A stretch of DNA of 64,000 nt from Rhabdophis nuchalis (taxonomy: Eukaryota; Chordata; Lepidosauria; Squamata; Natricidae), in the NCBI GenBank assembly GCA_039707465.1, contig CM077644.1, forward strand, positions 77,460,875 through 77,524,874. The letters are read 5' to 3'. The stretch's first letter is position 1, and the number at the start of each line of letters is the position of its first letter. Below the pieces are notes generated by a model. The model did no database searches. It saw nothing but the letters and a program-made list of their open reading frames with translations, and had not been told where the DNA came from. This document shows, one piece after another, positions 13,325 through 25,859 of this stretch. The position numbers and the translations under genes were made by a program.

Positions 13325-13564
13325 CAGTAATCCCTCGTTTTTCGCGGTTAATGGGGACCGGAACCTTCTGTGGAAACTGAAAAACCGCGAAGTAGGATTC
13401 TGTATATCTATACCGGAAACTTGAGTTGGTGGACATCGTTTAAAGCAAGCACTAGGGGGCGCTTGCCTCCTACCAATGCATTTTTTTTCTATTCTGTATT
13501 TTTGAAAAACCCGCGACGCACTGAAGCCGCGGAACATGAAGCCGCGAAAAACGAGGGATTACTG
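13325..13564. mobile_element. Tigger/pogo-like MITE with perfect inverted ends
   Basis: A 240-bp element whose first 23 bases (starting cagtaatccctcgtttttcg) are exactly complementary to its last 23. TA dinucleotides flank it (13323-13324, 13565-13566). End sequence, TA target and size fit a non-autonomous pogo/Tigger member of the Tc1/mariner superfamily. Confidence 0.85.
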
Positions 13565-14045
13565 TACACACAAAATAAGGTCAGATCCTTTCTCCAGGAT
13601 CTGTTGCAGCTCAGGACACTTAATACAGATGTCTATATTACACTAAGAGATTGTCTTTCTTACATCTCATAAATTAAACTCAATTATTAATACTGGAGAT
13701 AAAAGTTTTTTTTTAAAAAAAATCAGTTTTATCTCCATGTTTTAGAGGCAGGAAATTATTAATTCTTTTAAGACATCACTAAAAAAAAGTCTTCAGTTCT
13801 CCCTCCTTTTACTTTCTATTTAGGACAGAGAAAGCAGGAATTGAAAATATTTTCATAAACTTAGAATCTATGTTAAATGAAGACAAAGAATGCATATTTA
13901 AATGAAGACAAAGGATGCATGAATTACTGTTTTTAATTATGAAAAGTTCATAGAACAAATCAAACCAGAGTTCTTATTTGGGGCACTAAATGACTAAGCT
14001 CAAACGTGCATATTTTAGATACATATGTGAAGATCTAAGTCTCTT

Positions 14046-14235
14046 GAGAAGTCTTGATGCTGGGAAAGATGGAGGAACGACCCTACTGCAAGGTGAAGGA
14101 ACTCAATTATTGAGTGAAAAAGGCTGCATTGTAGGCAGACCTCAAGGACCAGGTTAGGGACAGATAATCCTGGAGAGCTACAGTATCTATGTCGTGCCTA
14201 AGTAGTAACACTAACTTGATGACACATCATCAAAT
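14046..14235 (+). mobile_element. BovB LINE 3' fragment
   Basis: gatgctgggaaagatggagg...aggaccaggttagggacag...atcctggagagctacagtatctatgtc...acttgatgacac matches the 3' part of BovB as remembered from squamate copies. It is a different subfamily wording from the copy at 1425. Confidence 0.65.
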
Positions 14236-15200
14236 CAAAGTATTATGAAAAGCAACTAGAGAGTTTATTCTGAGAAAGCTTCAATGCTTTTTTAACGTCT
14301 ATATTTTTTTTCAACATAAGGTAATTGTCTTCTACCATCAGTAACAATTTTTACTAATTAGTAGACAATACGTAACAAATATTGGATACTTTGCCATTCT
14401 TATTGTCTTGCCATAATATCAGAAAAAGGGGGAAACCGTGTGATTTCTTGAATGTGTGGAAAATAATTTTCATAAGCATATCAATTAAAGTATTTAATAA
14501 CACTAAAATGCTGTTTTTACTGTTTAAGGTGACTCATAGCCTATTGGGAAACACAGAAAGAATGATCTCACTTTAAGTAGCTGGGGTAGGTTTGCAAGAC
14601 ATTTTCCTCACAAAATCATTTTCATTTGCTTAGTCAGGTACAAGTGAGATAACTGGAGTCAACTGGAATGAAGTTATCTGGCATTCCATTGATTGTGTAG
14701 TGTTTGAAAATGTGTACATAGTTCTTAATGGCAAGCATTTTGCCAACTGTGGGTTAGGCTCCTGTCCTATTGGGTTCCTTTGAGTAGCTATACCAGAATA
14801 TATACAGTTGGATTTGGGATGTGGTAAATATTTCCTGAAGGAGAGGGGTCATATCTCTTGATATGAACGATACAGTGATATACAATCTGTGTGAATACTG
14901 TGGGAGATCAAGTGTCCATTTCAGATGAGGTATCATCAGTACTTGATGAAGCCCACTTTTGTATGATCACACTGACTGGACAGCATATGAAGTGGGTGAT
15001 GCCAATAAGATGAGACAAAACAAACTGATATTGAATCCTAGCAAGAAGAATTTATATCTTGACAAGTAACGTAAGATAGCTGGCACTTGAGGCTTCTGAA
15101 GGAACAAGTTCATGATTTAGATCTTCTCCTGGATTCATGGCTTCTGCTTGATTAGCATGTGGGGGGGGGGAACTCTTTGCTCAGCTTTCATTGGTATAGA

Positions 15201-15436
15201 CAGCCAGTTTAGTGTAGTGGTTAAGGCACCAGGCTAGAAATCGTGAGATTGAATTCTAGTGCTGCCTTGGGCACAAGACTATCTGGGTGATCTTGGATGA
15301 GTCACTTTTTCTAACTAAGTCCTAAGAAGGAAGCAATGGCCAAAGCCCTTCTCAAAAAAAACTTGCCAAAAAACCTACAGGGATTTAGGAAGTCTCAGAG
15401 AATCGGAAACAAGTGAATGGAAGAAAGAAAAAATAT
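15201..15436 (+). mobile_element. tRNA-derived SINE with BovB-like tail (Sauria-type)
   Basis: The head cagccagtttagtgtagtgg-ttaaggcaccaggctag carries an A-box-like start, and ttgaattctag is a B-box-like match. The middle has gggtgatcttggatgagtcac. The tail cttgccaaaaaacctacagg...gtctcagagaatcggaaac resembles the BovB 3' end, which these SINEs share with their LINE partner. It ends in an A-rich run. Confidence 0.75.
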
Positions 15437-16179
15437 GTTGGCTTTGATATCAGTCATTCATGCCCTTGTTATTCCAAAATTGGAAGAAACTTTAGCTAGG
15501 ACTGCTTCTGCATAGTAGAAACTTCAACTTTTTTTACAGGCTGGCAGAGCCATTTCTGTAATGTTATATTTATATTGTAAAAGCTGCACTGGCAGCTATT
15601 ATGTTTCTGAGTACAATTCAAAGGCTGATTTTACTGGGTCTGTGTTACCAAATATCTGTGTGACTGTCTTTTCCAAAATAAGTCCTTTCATCTTGTTCCC
15701 AACCCAGGAAACAAAGGTGAAAGCTTAGAAATGTTTTTCCCCCCTGCGGTACTCTTTTTTATTCTGAAGCACTTAACTTCTAATGTCCAAAACACCTCAT
15801 CACTTTTACAATTTAGGAAGGTGGCAAAGTTTTAGGGAGGAAATGCTGGCTTTAATAAGGCTTCTTCTAGGTGGTATTATTTTTGTGGAATTTGTGAAAT
15901 TTTGATTAACAATTTGATTTAATTACCCAGAGTTGACTCAAACTGCAAGATGGGTGGCTTATAAATGTAACAAATAAATGAATAAATTTTGTACAAGTTC
16001 CCCAGAATCTGTGAAATTGGGCCAATGAGGCAAATAAGCAATCCTGACTAAATATAAATATGTAAATCGAATATATTTGGTCATAGCCAACTTCCTAGTA
16101 TCTCCAACTTCTTTAGTAAAAATAATCGTAAAAATATGTCACTGTTGTTATTTCTCCTCAAAAGGGTATAGAATGTCTG

Positions 16180-16201
16180 CCCCCCCCCCCCCCCCCCCCC
16201 C
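16180..16201. repeat. Poly(C) run of 22
   Basis: An uninterrupted run of 22 C. The opposite strand is a G run that could fold as a quadruplex; length error in assembly is also possible. Confidence 0.9.
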
Positions 16202-17624
16202 GCCAAGGCTTGAAGATCCTTTCCCTTTTAATTTAAGAATTATATGACTGTCCATTTTGTAACACACAACCCTGGGCAACTCTCCCAACAATAAATAATC
16301 CAAGGATTTTTTTTAAAAAGCAAGAAAATCAAGAGAATTGTGAGCCAGTGCAGCTCATTCAGCAGTGGTATGGTATGGGCATACTAGAATATGCACATTG
16401 CCCTGTGGCTTTCAAATGCTCTTGAAAGGCAGTTACACGATCCAATAGGGAGGTGAGAAAGGCCTAAGATCCAAACATCTCTGATCATACCTGTTTTTCA
16501 TAAGGTGTTGATGACCAGGCTGATTCCCCCAGCCATTGAATGAGATTAGGTAAACCTGTTCTAAGAGTATAATTATTATGGATGCATCAGCTACCTCAGG
16601 TGGGATATGTTTTAATAGTTGCTCCGTTCTTTGATTAATGTTTTTAGTTGGGTGTTAACTGCCTAGAATCACATAGTAGATGGGCAGCCGTGTATATTGA
16701 ATAAATGAATGAATAAATTATGGAAAAGCATATTTAGAAATATACCTGTATTTATATGTTGTGAATGGGCAAGAGGCAAGGTGTTTTTATATGGAATATA
16801 AATATGGAAGCTGTTTACCAAAAATTGGCAAATACTTATGAAAAAAAGTTGCATATCTCTGCATCGTGGTATTCATTCAAAAAAAAATATCTAATTGATT
16901 TCTTTATTGACTGCTCAGTTTAATGAGTAAACAATAGGATTCAGTTTGGCTGTGTTTGTGCTTTAATGATGCTGAACCCCACAGCAATGTATTTGATTGG
17001 CAAAACTGGGAATACATCATATCATTGTATTGTCTTGAAGCAAAAATAAAATAAGATAGCAACAGTGACCTTCAGATGTTTTTCCCTATGGCTCATATGC
17101 AATTACTCGTTCTGAACATGGGGAAAGCTTTTAACTGCAAACTCAAGAGAGCATAAGCCATATGCAGTAAAAAAACAACAACAACACATGGGTTTATATT
17201 AAATAGTTGCTTGAGGAGAAAATCCAAATGAGTATGTATCTTATGCATGCATATATATGACTACAGAAATATGTGAGTGCTACACAAATTGTTTCAGTTC
17301 ATATTTCCCCAAGTTTTCCCAAACATGAATTTTGTTCGTCTCAGATCCTTGAAAGCAGTTGATTTTGATTCTTTTAAGATGATGTGTGAGCCTGTGGCAT
17401 TATGGTTCAGGCCTTTGAGGGAATCCGACCACATGGCTTGTTAATTTTTGTAAAATCCTGGTTTAGTGTAATATGAACTAATCTGTTTTGCTATGCTTCC
17501 TGATTTACCAAAGAAAAAATGTGCAAGCAAAGTCTTGTGGAATGTGGAAAAAGATGGATCATCTGGTATCTTAGCTGAAACAGTTTTTGTAGCACTCAGA
17601 TATTTCTGTAGGAATTAGTATTAT

Positions 17625-17705
17625 AGCAATTGATCCCTGCATTGGGCAGGAGGTTGGATTGAATGATCTCCAAGTTCCCTTCTGACCTTCTGAGTTCCTG
17701 TTTTA
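17625..17705 (+). mobile_element. CR1 3' end fragment
   Basis: attgggcaggaggttggatt...atgatctccaagttccc...ctgagttcctg is the terminal CR1 wording. Heavily truncated. Confidence 0.6.
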
Positions 17706-18074
17706 TAGATTTAGATTTTGTGGAGCAGAATCAGCCCCTTGACCAGTGCAAGAAAACAGAGAAAACCAGTGAACCAAATTCACAAGTTCCCAAATTTGGA
17801 ATTGTTCATAATGCATTTTCTATTTTGCACTGTACTTTATGAACACTTTTCAAAGGACTGCCATACATCCAATAATCCAAATAAGATATAATTAATACAT
17901 GTGACCAATTATTTTCCCATTAATGGCCAGGCAAAAGGGTCTTGGCCATCTCTGCCAACTTTCTAAAGCCAGCATTGGATTCAGGAAACTAGAACAAGTC
18001 TTACTGGCAATTAACTAACATAGCCAATTACAAAAACTAGACATCAATTCTAATTCTCCTTTTTGAGAAAGTTC

Positions 18075-18345
18075 TTCTACAAGAAACAATGGTGGGAAAC
18101 TAATCAAAGAGAGAAGCAACCTGTAATTAAGGAAAAACTTCCTAACAGTGAGGACGATTAACCAGTGATTAATTGCCTTCAGAAATCATAGGTGCTCCAT
18201 CACTGGAGATTTTTAAGAAGAGACTAGATTGTCAATTGTCTGAAATGATATGGGTTCTCCTGCTTGAGTAGGGGACTGGACTAGAAGATCTCTAAGGTCC
18301 CTTCCAGATTCTGTTCTGTTCTGTTCTATTCTTCTAGCCAAAAAA
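18075..18345 (+). mobile_element. CR1 3' end with TTCTG/TTCTA tail
   Basis: ggtgggaaactaatcaaaga...ccttcagaaatcataggtgc...gactggactagaagatctct...cccttccagattctgttctg follows the CR1 3' consensus and ends in a TTCTG/TTCTA tail on the + strand. Confidence 0.8.
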
Positions 18346-20027
18346 ATCATAGCATAACTCCAGGAAACCCAAGAGAAGAGACAATTAGAAAATTTCATTT
18401 ATACATTGTCAATTACTGTATATACTGCAACATACTGTATATGTTGAATTGTATACTTAAGTGTTTTGTTTAAGTAGAAAAAGGGGAAGAGAATGCTAAG
18501 TAGACTTTTTAAATTGTACCTTCCTTTATATTTATAGATCTGGAAATGTTTACAGACAGATTCCTACAGCTATCATTCATAGTCCCTTTGCTGGAAGCTA
18601 CAATTGGAATTTGAATTGAACATCCATACTTCACATATCTATTGTGTCTGTCAGTCTATCTCAGTATATGCATTTACAAGCTTCTTTAACATATTTTTAA
18701 AAAAGAGTTTGTTTCACAGTTGCTGAAGGCTTGCAAGTGTGTTTATTTGGCAGGATTAATAATATGGTTACTAATTAAGCTGCAGTTCCCCTCTCTTCAG
18801 AATGTCTCATGTGTACTTATATTCACTTTTTAACTTTTTATAATTCAATAGACTACAACTTTTTAATGTCAGCACAATTTTCATTTCATAAGTTGTGACC
18901 CAATATCAATAGGTGTTCTGTCCTCCTTCCCTATCAGTGTTGACTCCTGGCAACTGTCTGGACAAATCAATGCATTTTTCGTGACAATTTTTTCAGAAAT
19001 TGCCTTTGCCTGCTTCCTGAGGCTCAAACACTCACAATCTCTTGGTTTCCAGCCTGGCATCTTATTTACTACTCCAAACTGGCTGTCACTAATCTAATAT
19101 AGAGGCATAATTTGCTTTTTCTTTCTTTTCCCTTTCCCTTTTCTTCTTCTTTGGTTGACTTGGAAACTAAACATGTACGCAGCCCCAGTGAGTAGAATTT
19201 CTGAAGCACCGTCCAATTTTTTACAGAGAAATCCCCTGTTTCAACCATGCATTTTCCTAACTAGAGATGCAAAGGTGTTTTATTGTTATTTCCTGGTTTG
19301 TTTGTTCATATTTTTCCTTCCCTGTACTAAGGAGGACCAATGAACAAGCCGGTATTACAACTGCATGATAAAGTCATCTGATACACTGTAACATTGTGTG
19401 AATCAGGGCTGTGACTGCATATAAAATCTTTTCTTGGAATCATCCTTGGCCATGAGTTGGAAAAGGTTAGGAAAAAAGGGGGTGCATAGGAGTTGTGTGT
19501 TGGCTGCTTGCTAAATTCCCTGTCCATAGTCTGAATTTTCTTTCACCTTGTATGGCCTTAAAATCAGCAGCTGCATCCATTAGATACCATGGTGATGAAC
19601 ACTCTTCCATGTGGAATGAAATGTTTTCGGAAGACTGTTCTTCTGGGATAGCTTTTCTTATAGTCTTATCTGAAGAAGGAGCAAATCTCTCCTACATCTC
19701 ATGAAGGCATGCAATTTAGTAAGAGATACAAATCCTCACTCCTGTATTTTATACTATCGCATGTAATATTTCTAATGATTTCCCTAAAGTGAAGTTTAGT
19801 ACATAATGCAAGGCAAGATTCCACTAGAAAAAAAAATGTGATCAGAGAATATTGTAAAATCAATATAAGCTGTAATAAAGCCGAAAAGAAATAACTAAGA
19901 GTACTTGAGCGGGATCAATTTGCTTTCCACATATAGAGTTAGTGCTATTTTTAGTAGCCAGGAGAGGCTAGAATGCAGGAATGTGTGAATTACTGTATAT
20001 ATGCTGTATAATTAGTCCATAATTTGT

Positions 20028-20169
<142 letters not shown>

Positions 20170-20634
20170 ATCCAAGATCTTCTTTTTAAAGTATGTTTTT
20201 CTTGAACAATGCTACTTATTTATTGGGCTTTTAAGTTAACGCCACAAAAGAACAAAGGTATGTGTTATGGAAAAAGAAGTAAATGAAAACCATCACTTTT
20301 GTTTCTCTATAAAATAACACTTGCCCTCTTGAAAAACATGTTAGAGATCAGCAATAAGCTTTTGCAGTGAATGTCTGTGCAGCTTTATTAAAGCAACTAT
20401 TTCTTTTGTTATTAATAATCACAATGTGCAGCAGAATTTCGGAGATTCTCTGACCTGTTCTAATTGCAGCCATTTCCAGATATTGAATGTGGAAACACTG
20501 TCATTTTGGTGTTGTTCCAGGAGTGTCTGGTGGATAATATCTGTCTTGGGTGTCACCATGAGAGAAAAGAATAAAGCCTCTGTAGATTCAGTGCACTGCA
20601 GCTGTCTAGCTTAGCTCTAATTTCTCTGGCCCAT

Positions 20635-20642
20635 TGACGTCA
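20635..20642. promoter_or_regulatory. Perfect CRE octamer in the PDE4B intron (candidate)
   Basis: TGACGTCA, the full palindromic cAMP-response element, lies in non-repetitive intron sequence. CREB-driven intronic promoters giving feedback induction are known in PDE4 genes, so the site is plausible in context. An octamer of this kind is expected by chance about once in a window this long, less if CpG is depleted. No promoter was identified near it. Confidence 0.25.
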
Positions 20643-22237
20643 TTAGGTGGTTTCAAACCAATCCAAGACGTCTAGTAAACTTGCTCATAAATGAAATGAA
20701 GGAATAAAAATGCACTGATTGTATAACACGGTGCTCAGGAAAAGCTAAGGATTTTGTTTTCTCATTCCAATGTGCTAATTCCTATGGTAATTATTTTCTC
20801 TTTTAAAATCAAAATATTTTAGAGCTAAAGCTAGAAAAAAGGGAATGCATTTAAAAAAAACAAAAAATAAAATCCCCAGTGTAAAAATAACTGTAAAGGG
20901 ATGTGAAATAACACTTTACAAGGGAAGCTTTGCACATAAGTCTAAAAGAACATGAGAAAAATACATCAATTAAGACATTAAAAATAATAGGATGTCATCT
21001 TTATGTTTCAAGAAGTACAAGGTTTAGATTTAATTTGCTTTACTTGTATGGTATTTTAACTTTATAGAAAACCATCTTGGTAACAGTAATGTACCCTCTG
21101 GTTTATCTATATGTTATTTTAAAAATTACAAATATTCACAGTTCATAATTGATACTTTATTTACTAACTGAAGAAACGTTTTTGTCTCTAAAAATATATT
21201 TGTCGTAAGCACAATCTTTTCAGTAATAATAGATGCTTATAGATCTGATGGCATTAAAATAATGTGGTTTATTGGCAATCATTTATAATATGGGTTCATT
21301 TATAATGCATTACTGAAAAGAATTCATAATAAAATCAATGTTTCATCGAACTATTTATAATGTAGGTGATATCAAATTAGCTGTCTGTATTGATTTCTTC
21401 TAAATAGCAAAGCTTTACTGTCTGGTATAATATAGTATATGTGTTTGTGTGCATGTGTGCATGTGTGGAGACAGACAGACAGACAGACAGACACCTTTCC
21501 ATCCCTAAGTTGTATAAGCAATTGATAGAAAAATATAAATCCATGTAAAAGAATTAAAATGAGAAATGCATGAAACATTTTATCCCAGAACATTCTGTCC
21601 TTTAAAAGAGTCATTATGATTCATTCTGGATGTGGTCTAACCTCAAAATGGGCCATTTCCAGAACAATTGGCAGTTCTGGAACATCTGTTTCAGAGTTGC
21701 AATGTTCTAGGATGGAACATTTTGCACAATTCTGGTTAAAGCCATCTTTTAAAGACTAGACCACATAAGAGCTAAAGTTATCATCAACTAAATCAACGAT
21801 AACTTAAGAAAATGGGGGGGGGGGAGAAGAATGGGAACTAAACATGATTCGTACAAAAATGTGTTCCATAGCTTCAGAAACACACACATACAAACACACA
21901 CACACACACACACACCTTGCTTTAGAATCCAGAATATCTTTAAATCTCAGTTTCATACAAAATATGAAAAGGAATAATTTCTAAACAATTTAAGCAGCCT
22001 TTAATATGTTTTCTTCCAAGCCATTTACAATAAGAAGGTATGTGAGATTAAAATCAACAGATGCCAGCAAAACAGATAACAAGACAACAAAAATAATTAA
22101 AGCTAACTGTAAGGCAGTTTAACAGTTCTGTTATGGTTCAGGCTTTTTTAAAAATTGAAATAACATGTAAAAAACCCCATACATTTTTTTAGCCTCCTCT
22201 TCTCTTTTCCCCATAAACCTTCTTGGAAAAGTTAGTT

Positions 22238-22835
22238 AGTTACAGAATACAGTTGGAAGAGACCTTTGAGGTCTTCGAGTCCAACCCCCTGCTCAATTAG
22301 GAGAGACTATCCCATTTAAGACAAGTGGCTGTCCAGTCTCTTCTTAAAAACCTCCAGTGATGAAGCATCCACAACTTCTAAAGGCAAGATGTTCCACTGG
22401 TTAATTGTTCTCACTGTTAGGAAGTTCTTGATTCTAGGTTGCTTCTCTCCTTGATTAGTTTCTATCCATTGTTTCTTGTCTTGTGTTCTGGTGCTTTGGA
22501 AAATAAGTTGACCCTCTTTTTTGTGGCAGCCCCTCAAATATTGAAATACTGATATCATGTCACCATAGACTAGCCATATCCAATTCTCTTAACCGTTCTT
22601 CATATGTTTTAATCTCCAGGCCCTTAATCACCATAATTGCTCTTTTCTGCACTTTTTCCAAAGTTTCAACATCTTTTTTTCTAATGTGGTGACCAAAACT
22701 GGATGCAATATTTTAGATGTGGTCTTACTAATGTTTTATAAAACAGTTCTTATACTTCAGGTGATCTTGACTCTATGCCTCTGTTTATGCAACCAAGGAT
22801 TGCATTAGCCTTTTTGGCTGCTGCCACACACTACT
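22238..22835 (-). mobile_element. CR1 LINE 3' part, reverse orientation
   Basis: On the minus strand the frame reads ISVFQYLRGCHKKEGQL and FLTVRTINQWNILPLEVVDA, the CR1 RT C-terminus. The + strand has gttggaagagacctttgagg and gtccagtctcttcttaaaaa. It runs into a hairpin duplication near 22794-22860. Confidence 0.8.
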
Positions 22836-22860
22836 GCCAAAAAAGCTAATGCAATCCTTG
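22794..22860. repeat. 25-bp inverted repeat in CR1, 17-nt loop
   Basis: Arms 22794-22818 and 22836-22860 match at 24 of 25 positions; the left arm begins caaggattgcattagcc. The left arm and loop follow CR1 wording, so the right arm is the added copy. Confidence 0.85.
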
Positions 22861-23877
22861 CACTCCTGCATTCTGTATTCTTTTTTAGTCATTTGTGGTT
22901 AACAATATAGATCATACTGTCCTTCTACCATACTCTTTTTCTAGGCCACCTTCATAGTCCCAGATCAGATATACAGCAAAGGGATAATAAACTGTTGGTG
23001 ATGCTGCATTGTGCTTCCACATGGGACAGGGTGCATATTTTACATCTCTGTGTGACTCTGCAGAGTAAATAAAGTTTGAATATAATATGGATAAAATTTA
23101 AGGTGGACATTAGAGATACCTGTATATATTTCATTTTTATGCTTAAAGGCTAGCTAATAAGATAACAATTAGGATGAAGCTCTGCATCATCCTTTTTGTA
23201 ATAGATTGGAATAGTTATTACAATTTCCTAATCTTTTGGAATGTGTTTGGCACCCACCAAAACAGATTGCTCTAAATTGCTTCAGCAGAGATAAACTCAA
23301 TACCAAGTGCCTTATCTGATTTAAATATCTTGGAAAGGCCTGCAGTAGGTGAAGTTGTGACAGGAAAACACTTAAATGACAGTTCAAGTGTGGTTGAAAT
23401 TCAAGGTCCAGAGAAGGCTCCCTGCCTTTCTGTTTGATATATAATTTACAAGAGTGGTTTTCCTACACAACTGGGAAGATGTGACAGTCTTGATAGGAAG
23501 ATTACCAGGAAGGTAGTTGTCAACTTCTCGGTGGAATAAGAAAGAGTTATTTGAGCATGGAGCAAAAATACAGAGGTTGTCTTCTCTTTTTACTTTTGAA
23601 AAACGGGTTATAAGATTTCGTTTGCTGTAGCAACTCAAAAATGTGATCAATACGTAGTCAATTTTATATTTCTAAAATTGTATATTTCTTACCTTTAGTA
23701 AGGTCTTTTAGAGCATTCAAACGATCATAATCAAAAGGTAGCTATTTCTTGTTTTGTTTTGTTTTTTGATTCCTTGATTTGCAAGCCTTCAGCAGAGGAC
23801 ATAGTAGGACCATTCAGAATGATCAAGTTCCAGAAATAAATTGGCAATTTACTTTATTTATTTTATCTATCTATCTA

Positions 23878-24115
23878 CCCTGTTTCCCTGAAAATAAGAC
23901 CTCCCCGGATAATAAGCCCAATCAAGCTTTTGAGTGCAGGCGCTTAAATAAGCCCTCCCCAAAAAATAAGCCCTCCCCAAAAATATTGCAACACAGCAGC
24001 AGCCATGAGCTGACCACGCTCGCCGCCTCCTGCACCTCAAAAATAATAAGACCTCCCCAAAAATAAGGCCAAGCGCTTATTTTGGGAGTCAAAAGAAAAT
24101 AAGACCCTGTCTAAG
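23878..24115. mobile_element. MITE-like repeat with aataagac motifs
   Basis: Starts ccctgtttccctgaaaataa and ends gaaaataagaccctgtct; the interior repeats ataagccctccccaaaa four or more times. The ends are only partly complementary. A similar element with aaataagacagggtcttatt ends is common in vertebrate genomes. Superfamily uncertain. Confidence 0.5.
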
Positions 24116-24245
24116 GTAAGATCTAAGATAAAAGAATTTGAGAAGGAATTTATTCCTAGCCATTCTGTCAAGACTCCTTAATAATTTTTCAGAAGCTATA
24201 AACCAGGACTATATTTGTTTCCCTTCATTGCAAGTCCTTCTCAAG

Positions 24246-25100
24246 AAACTACATAGAATCCTAGGACTAGAAGGGAGGTCTTCTATCAATCCCCTGCCCG
24301 AGGAGAGGAGAGACTTTATGCCTTCCCAGACAAATAGTTGTCCAATTTTTTTTTGAAAACCTTGTGATGAGAGGAAAACTGTTCCATTGAGTAATTGTTC
24401 TCGCTCTTAGGAAATTTCTCCTTAGTCCCAGGTTAGATCTCCTTGTGATGAGCTTCTACCCATTGCTTCTTGTCCTGTGATGTGAAGAAAAAATTCCCTG
24501 CAACAGCCCTTCAAATATTGGAAGATGGCTAACAGGTTACAACTAAGCCTTCTCTTTTATAGGCTCAATATTCCTAAGTTCCCTTAGCAGTTCATTGTAT
24601 GGTTTAACCTCTGGATCTCTTACATCATTGTTCCTCATCTCTGCTCTCTTTCTAGGGTCTCAGCATCTATTTTGAATTTTGATGACCAGAATTGGATACA
24701 GTATTCCAAGTGTGGTATCACAAGTGCAGTATAGATTAGTACTATCAGTTTTTAACAACTTGATGCTATTCTTCTGTTGATAGAGTCTAGGACTGCTTTG
24801 GCCTTTTTTTGGGGGGCAACTGTAGCACTCTGCTGGCTCATACTTAATCAGTGGTCTATCAAGACACACAGATCCGTCTCAGTATTATTGAGTCAAGTAC
24901 TGCTTATACAGTACATGTGCATTTGGCTTTTGTTGCCTAAGTCCAGGATCTTACTTTTCTCACCACTGAACTGCTAGAGCCCAACACTGTCAAGATCCCA
25001 CTGGGTTCCAAAGTGTTAGCAATCCCCCCACCCAGTTTGGCGTCATCTGCAAATTTGATGAGGTCCCCTTCTATCCCATCATCTAGACCACTGAGCCAAC
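24246..25100 (-). mobile_element. CR1 LINE 3' part, reverse orientation
   Basis: The + strand shows, in order, the antisense CR1 landmarks: atcctaggactagaaggg, agttgtccaattttt, gttccattgagtaattgttc, gcttctacccattgcttct, aagtgtggtatcacaagtgc, ggcaactgtagcactctgct and catctgcaaatttgatgagg. It is one of the longer CR1 copies here, with no intact frame. Confidence 0.8.
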
Positions 25101-25204
25101 ATCACTGCATGCTTCTCGGAATGTAGATGCCGTTCCATTGAGGACCCCATACATTTGAAGAAGGATCTTTTAAAACCATATTTAATGAAACATAGTCTAA
25201 GTTT

Positions 25205-25335
25205 GTTTAACAGAATATGATAATAACAGAGTTGGATGGGACCTTGGAGATCTTTTATTTTAGTGCCCTGCTCAAGCAGGAGACCCTATATTATTTCAGA
25301 TAAATGCCAAAGACTATTTGTTTGAATGTTTCTTA
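25205..25335 (-). mobile_element. CR1 3' end fragment, reverse orientation
   Basis: acagagttggatgggacctt...ccctgctcaagcaggagacc...tatttcagataaatg is the antisense CR1 3' end. Confidence 0.7.
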
Positions 25336-25859
25336 AGTGTCAAATCTGTTTGAAATGGGAACTGAATGGAAAATCCATATCATGAAATTGTTTTTACGAT
25401 TCAAATAAAACTTGCAAGATAACTTATTGAAAGTCTACTCTTTAAAGCACATCTTTGGTAGGCTATATGAGCCCACTGCTAGAATATTCAGGCATTAATT
25501 AAATTCTTTAATTATGGGATTCCATGCATAGGCATAGATAGCTAAACAGACTGATTAACTGATAGATAGACAGACCATTTGGAGTAAGTCTTAGACTGGA
25601 AAAGATTGAGCCTCAATGAATTCTAATAAGTTTGAAGATTAAACAACTATGACAAGTATGTCTGCAATCATGGTGAGCAAACTGATGCTACTTTTTGAAG
25701 AATTGATGATTTTGAATGTATAGTTTCTATTTATTGAAGTAAAGCCTTTTTTGGGGGGACAAATCACAAACATTTTACAGTCCAGTATAGTTTATTTATC
25801 ATAATATACCAAAAGAAACATGCGGATATAATCTTAGTAATGTTGTTTAACACCACCTC

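Noticed and set aside
20426..20614. 62-codon frame near the CRE as a PDE4B alternative first exon
   Set aside because: Does not resemble any PDE4B N-terminus I know, and ends in a stop without a clear donor joining phase to the 57715 exon.
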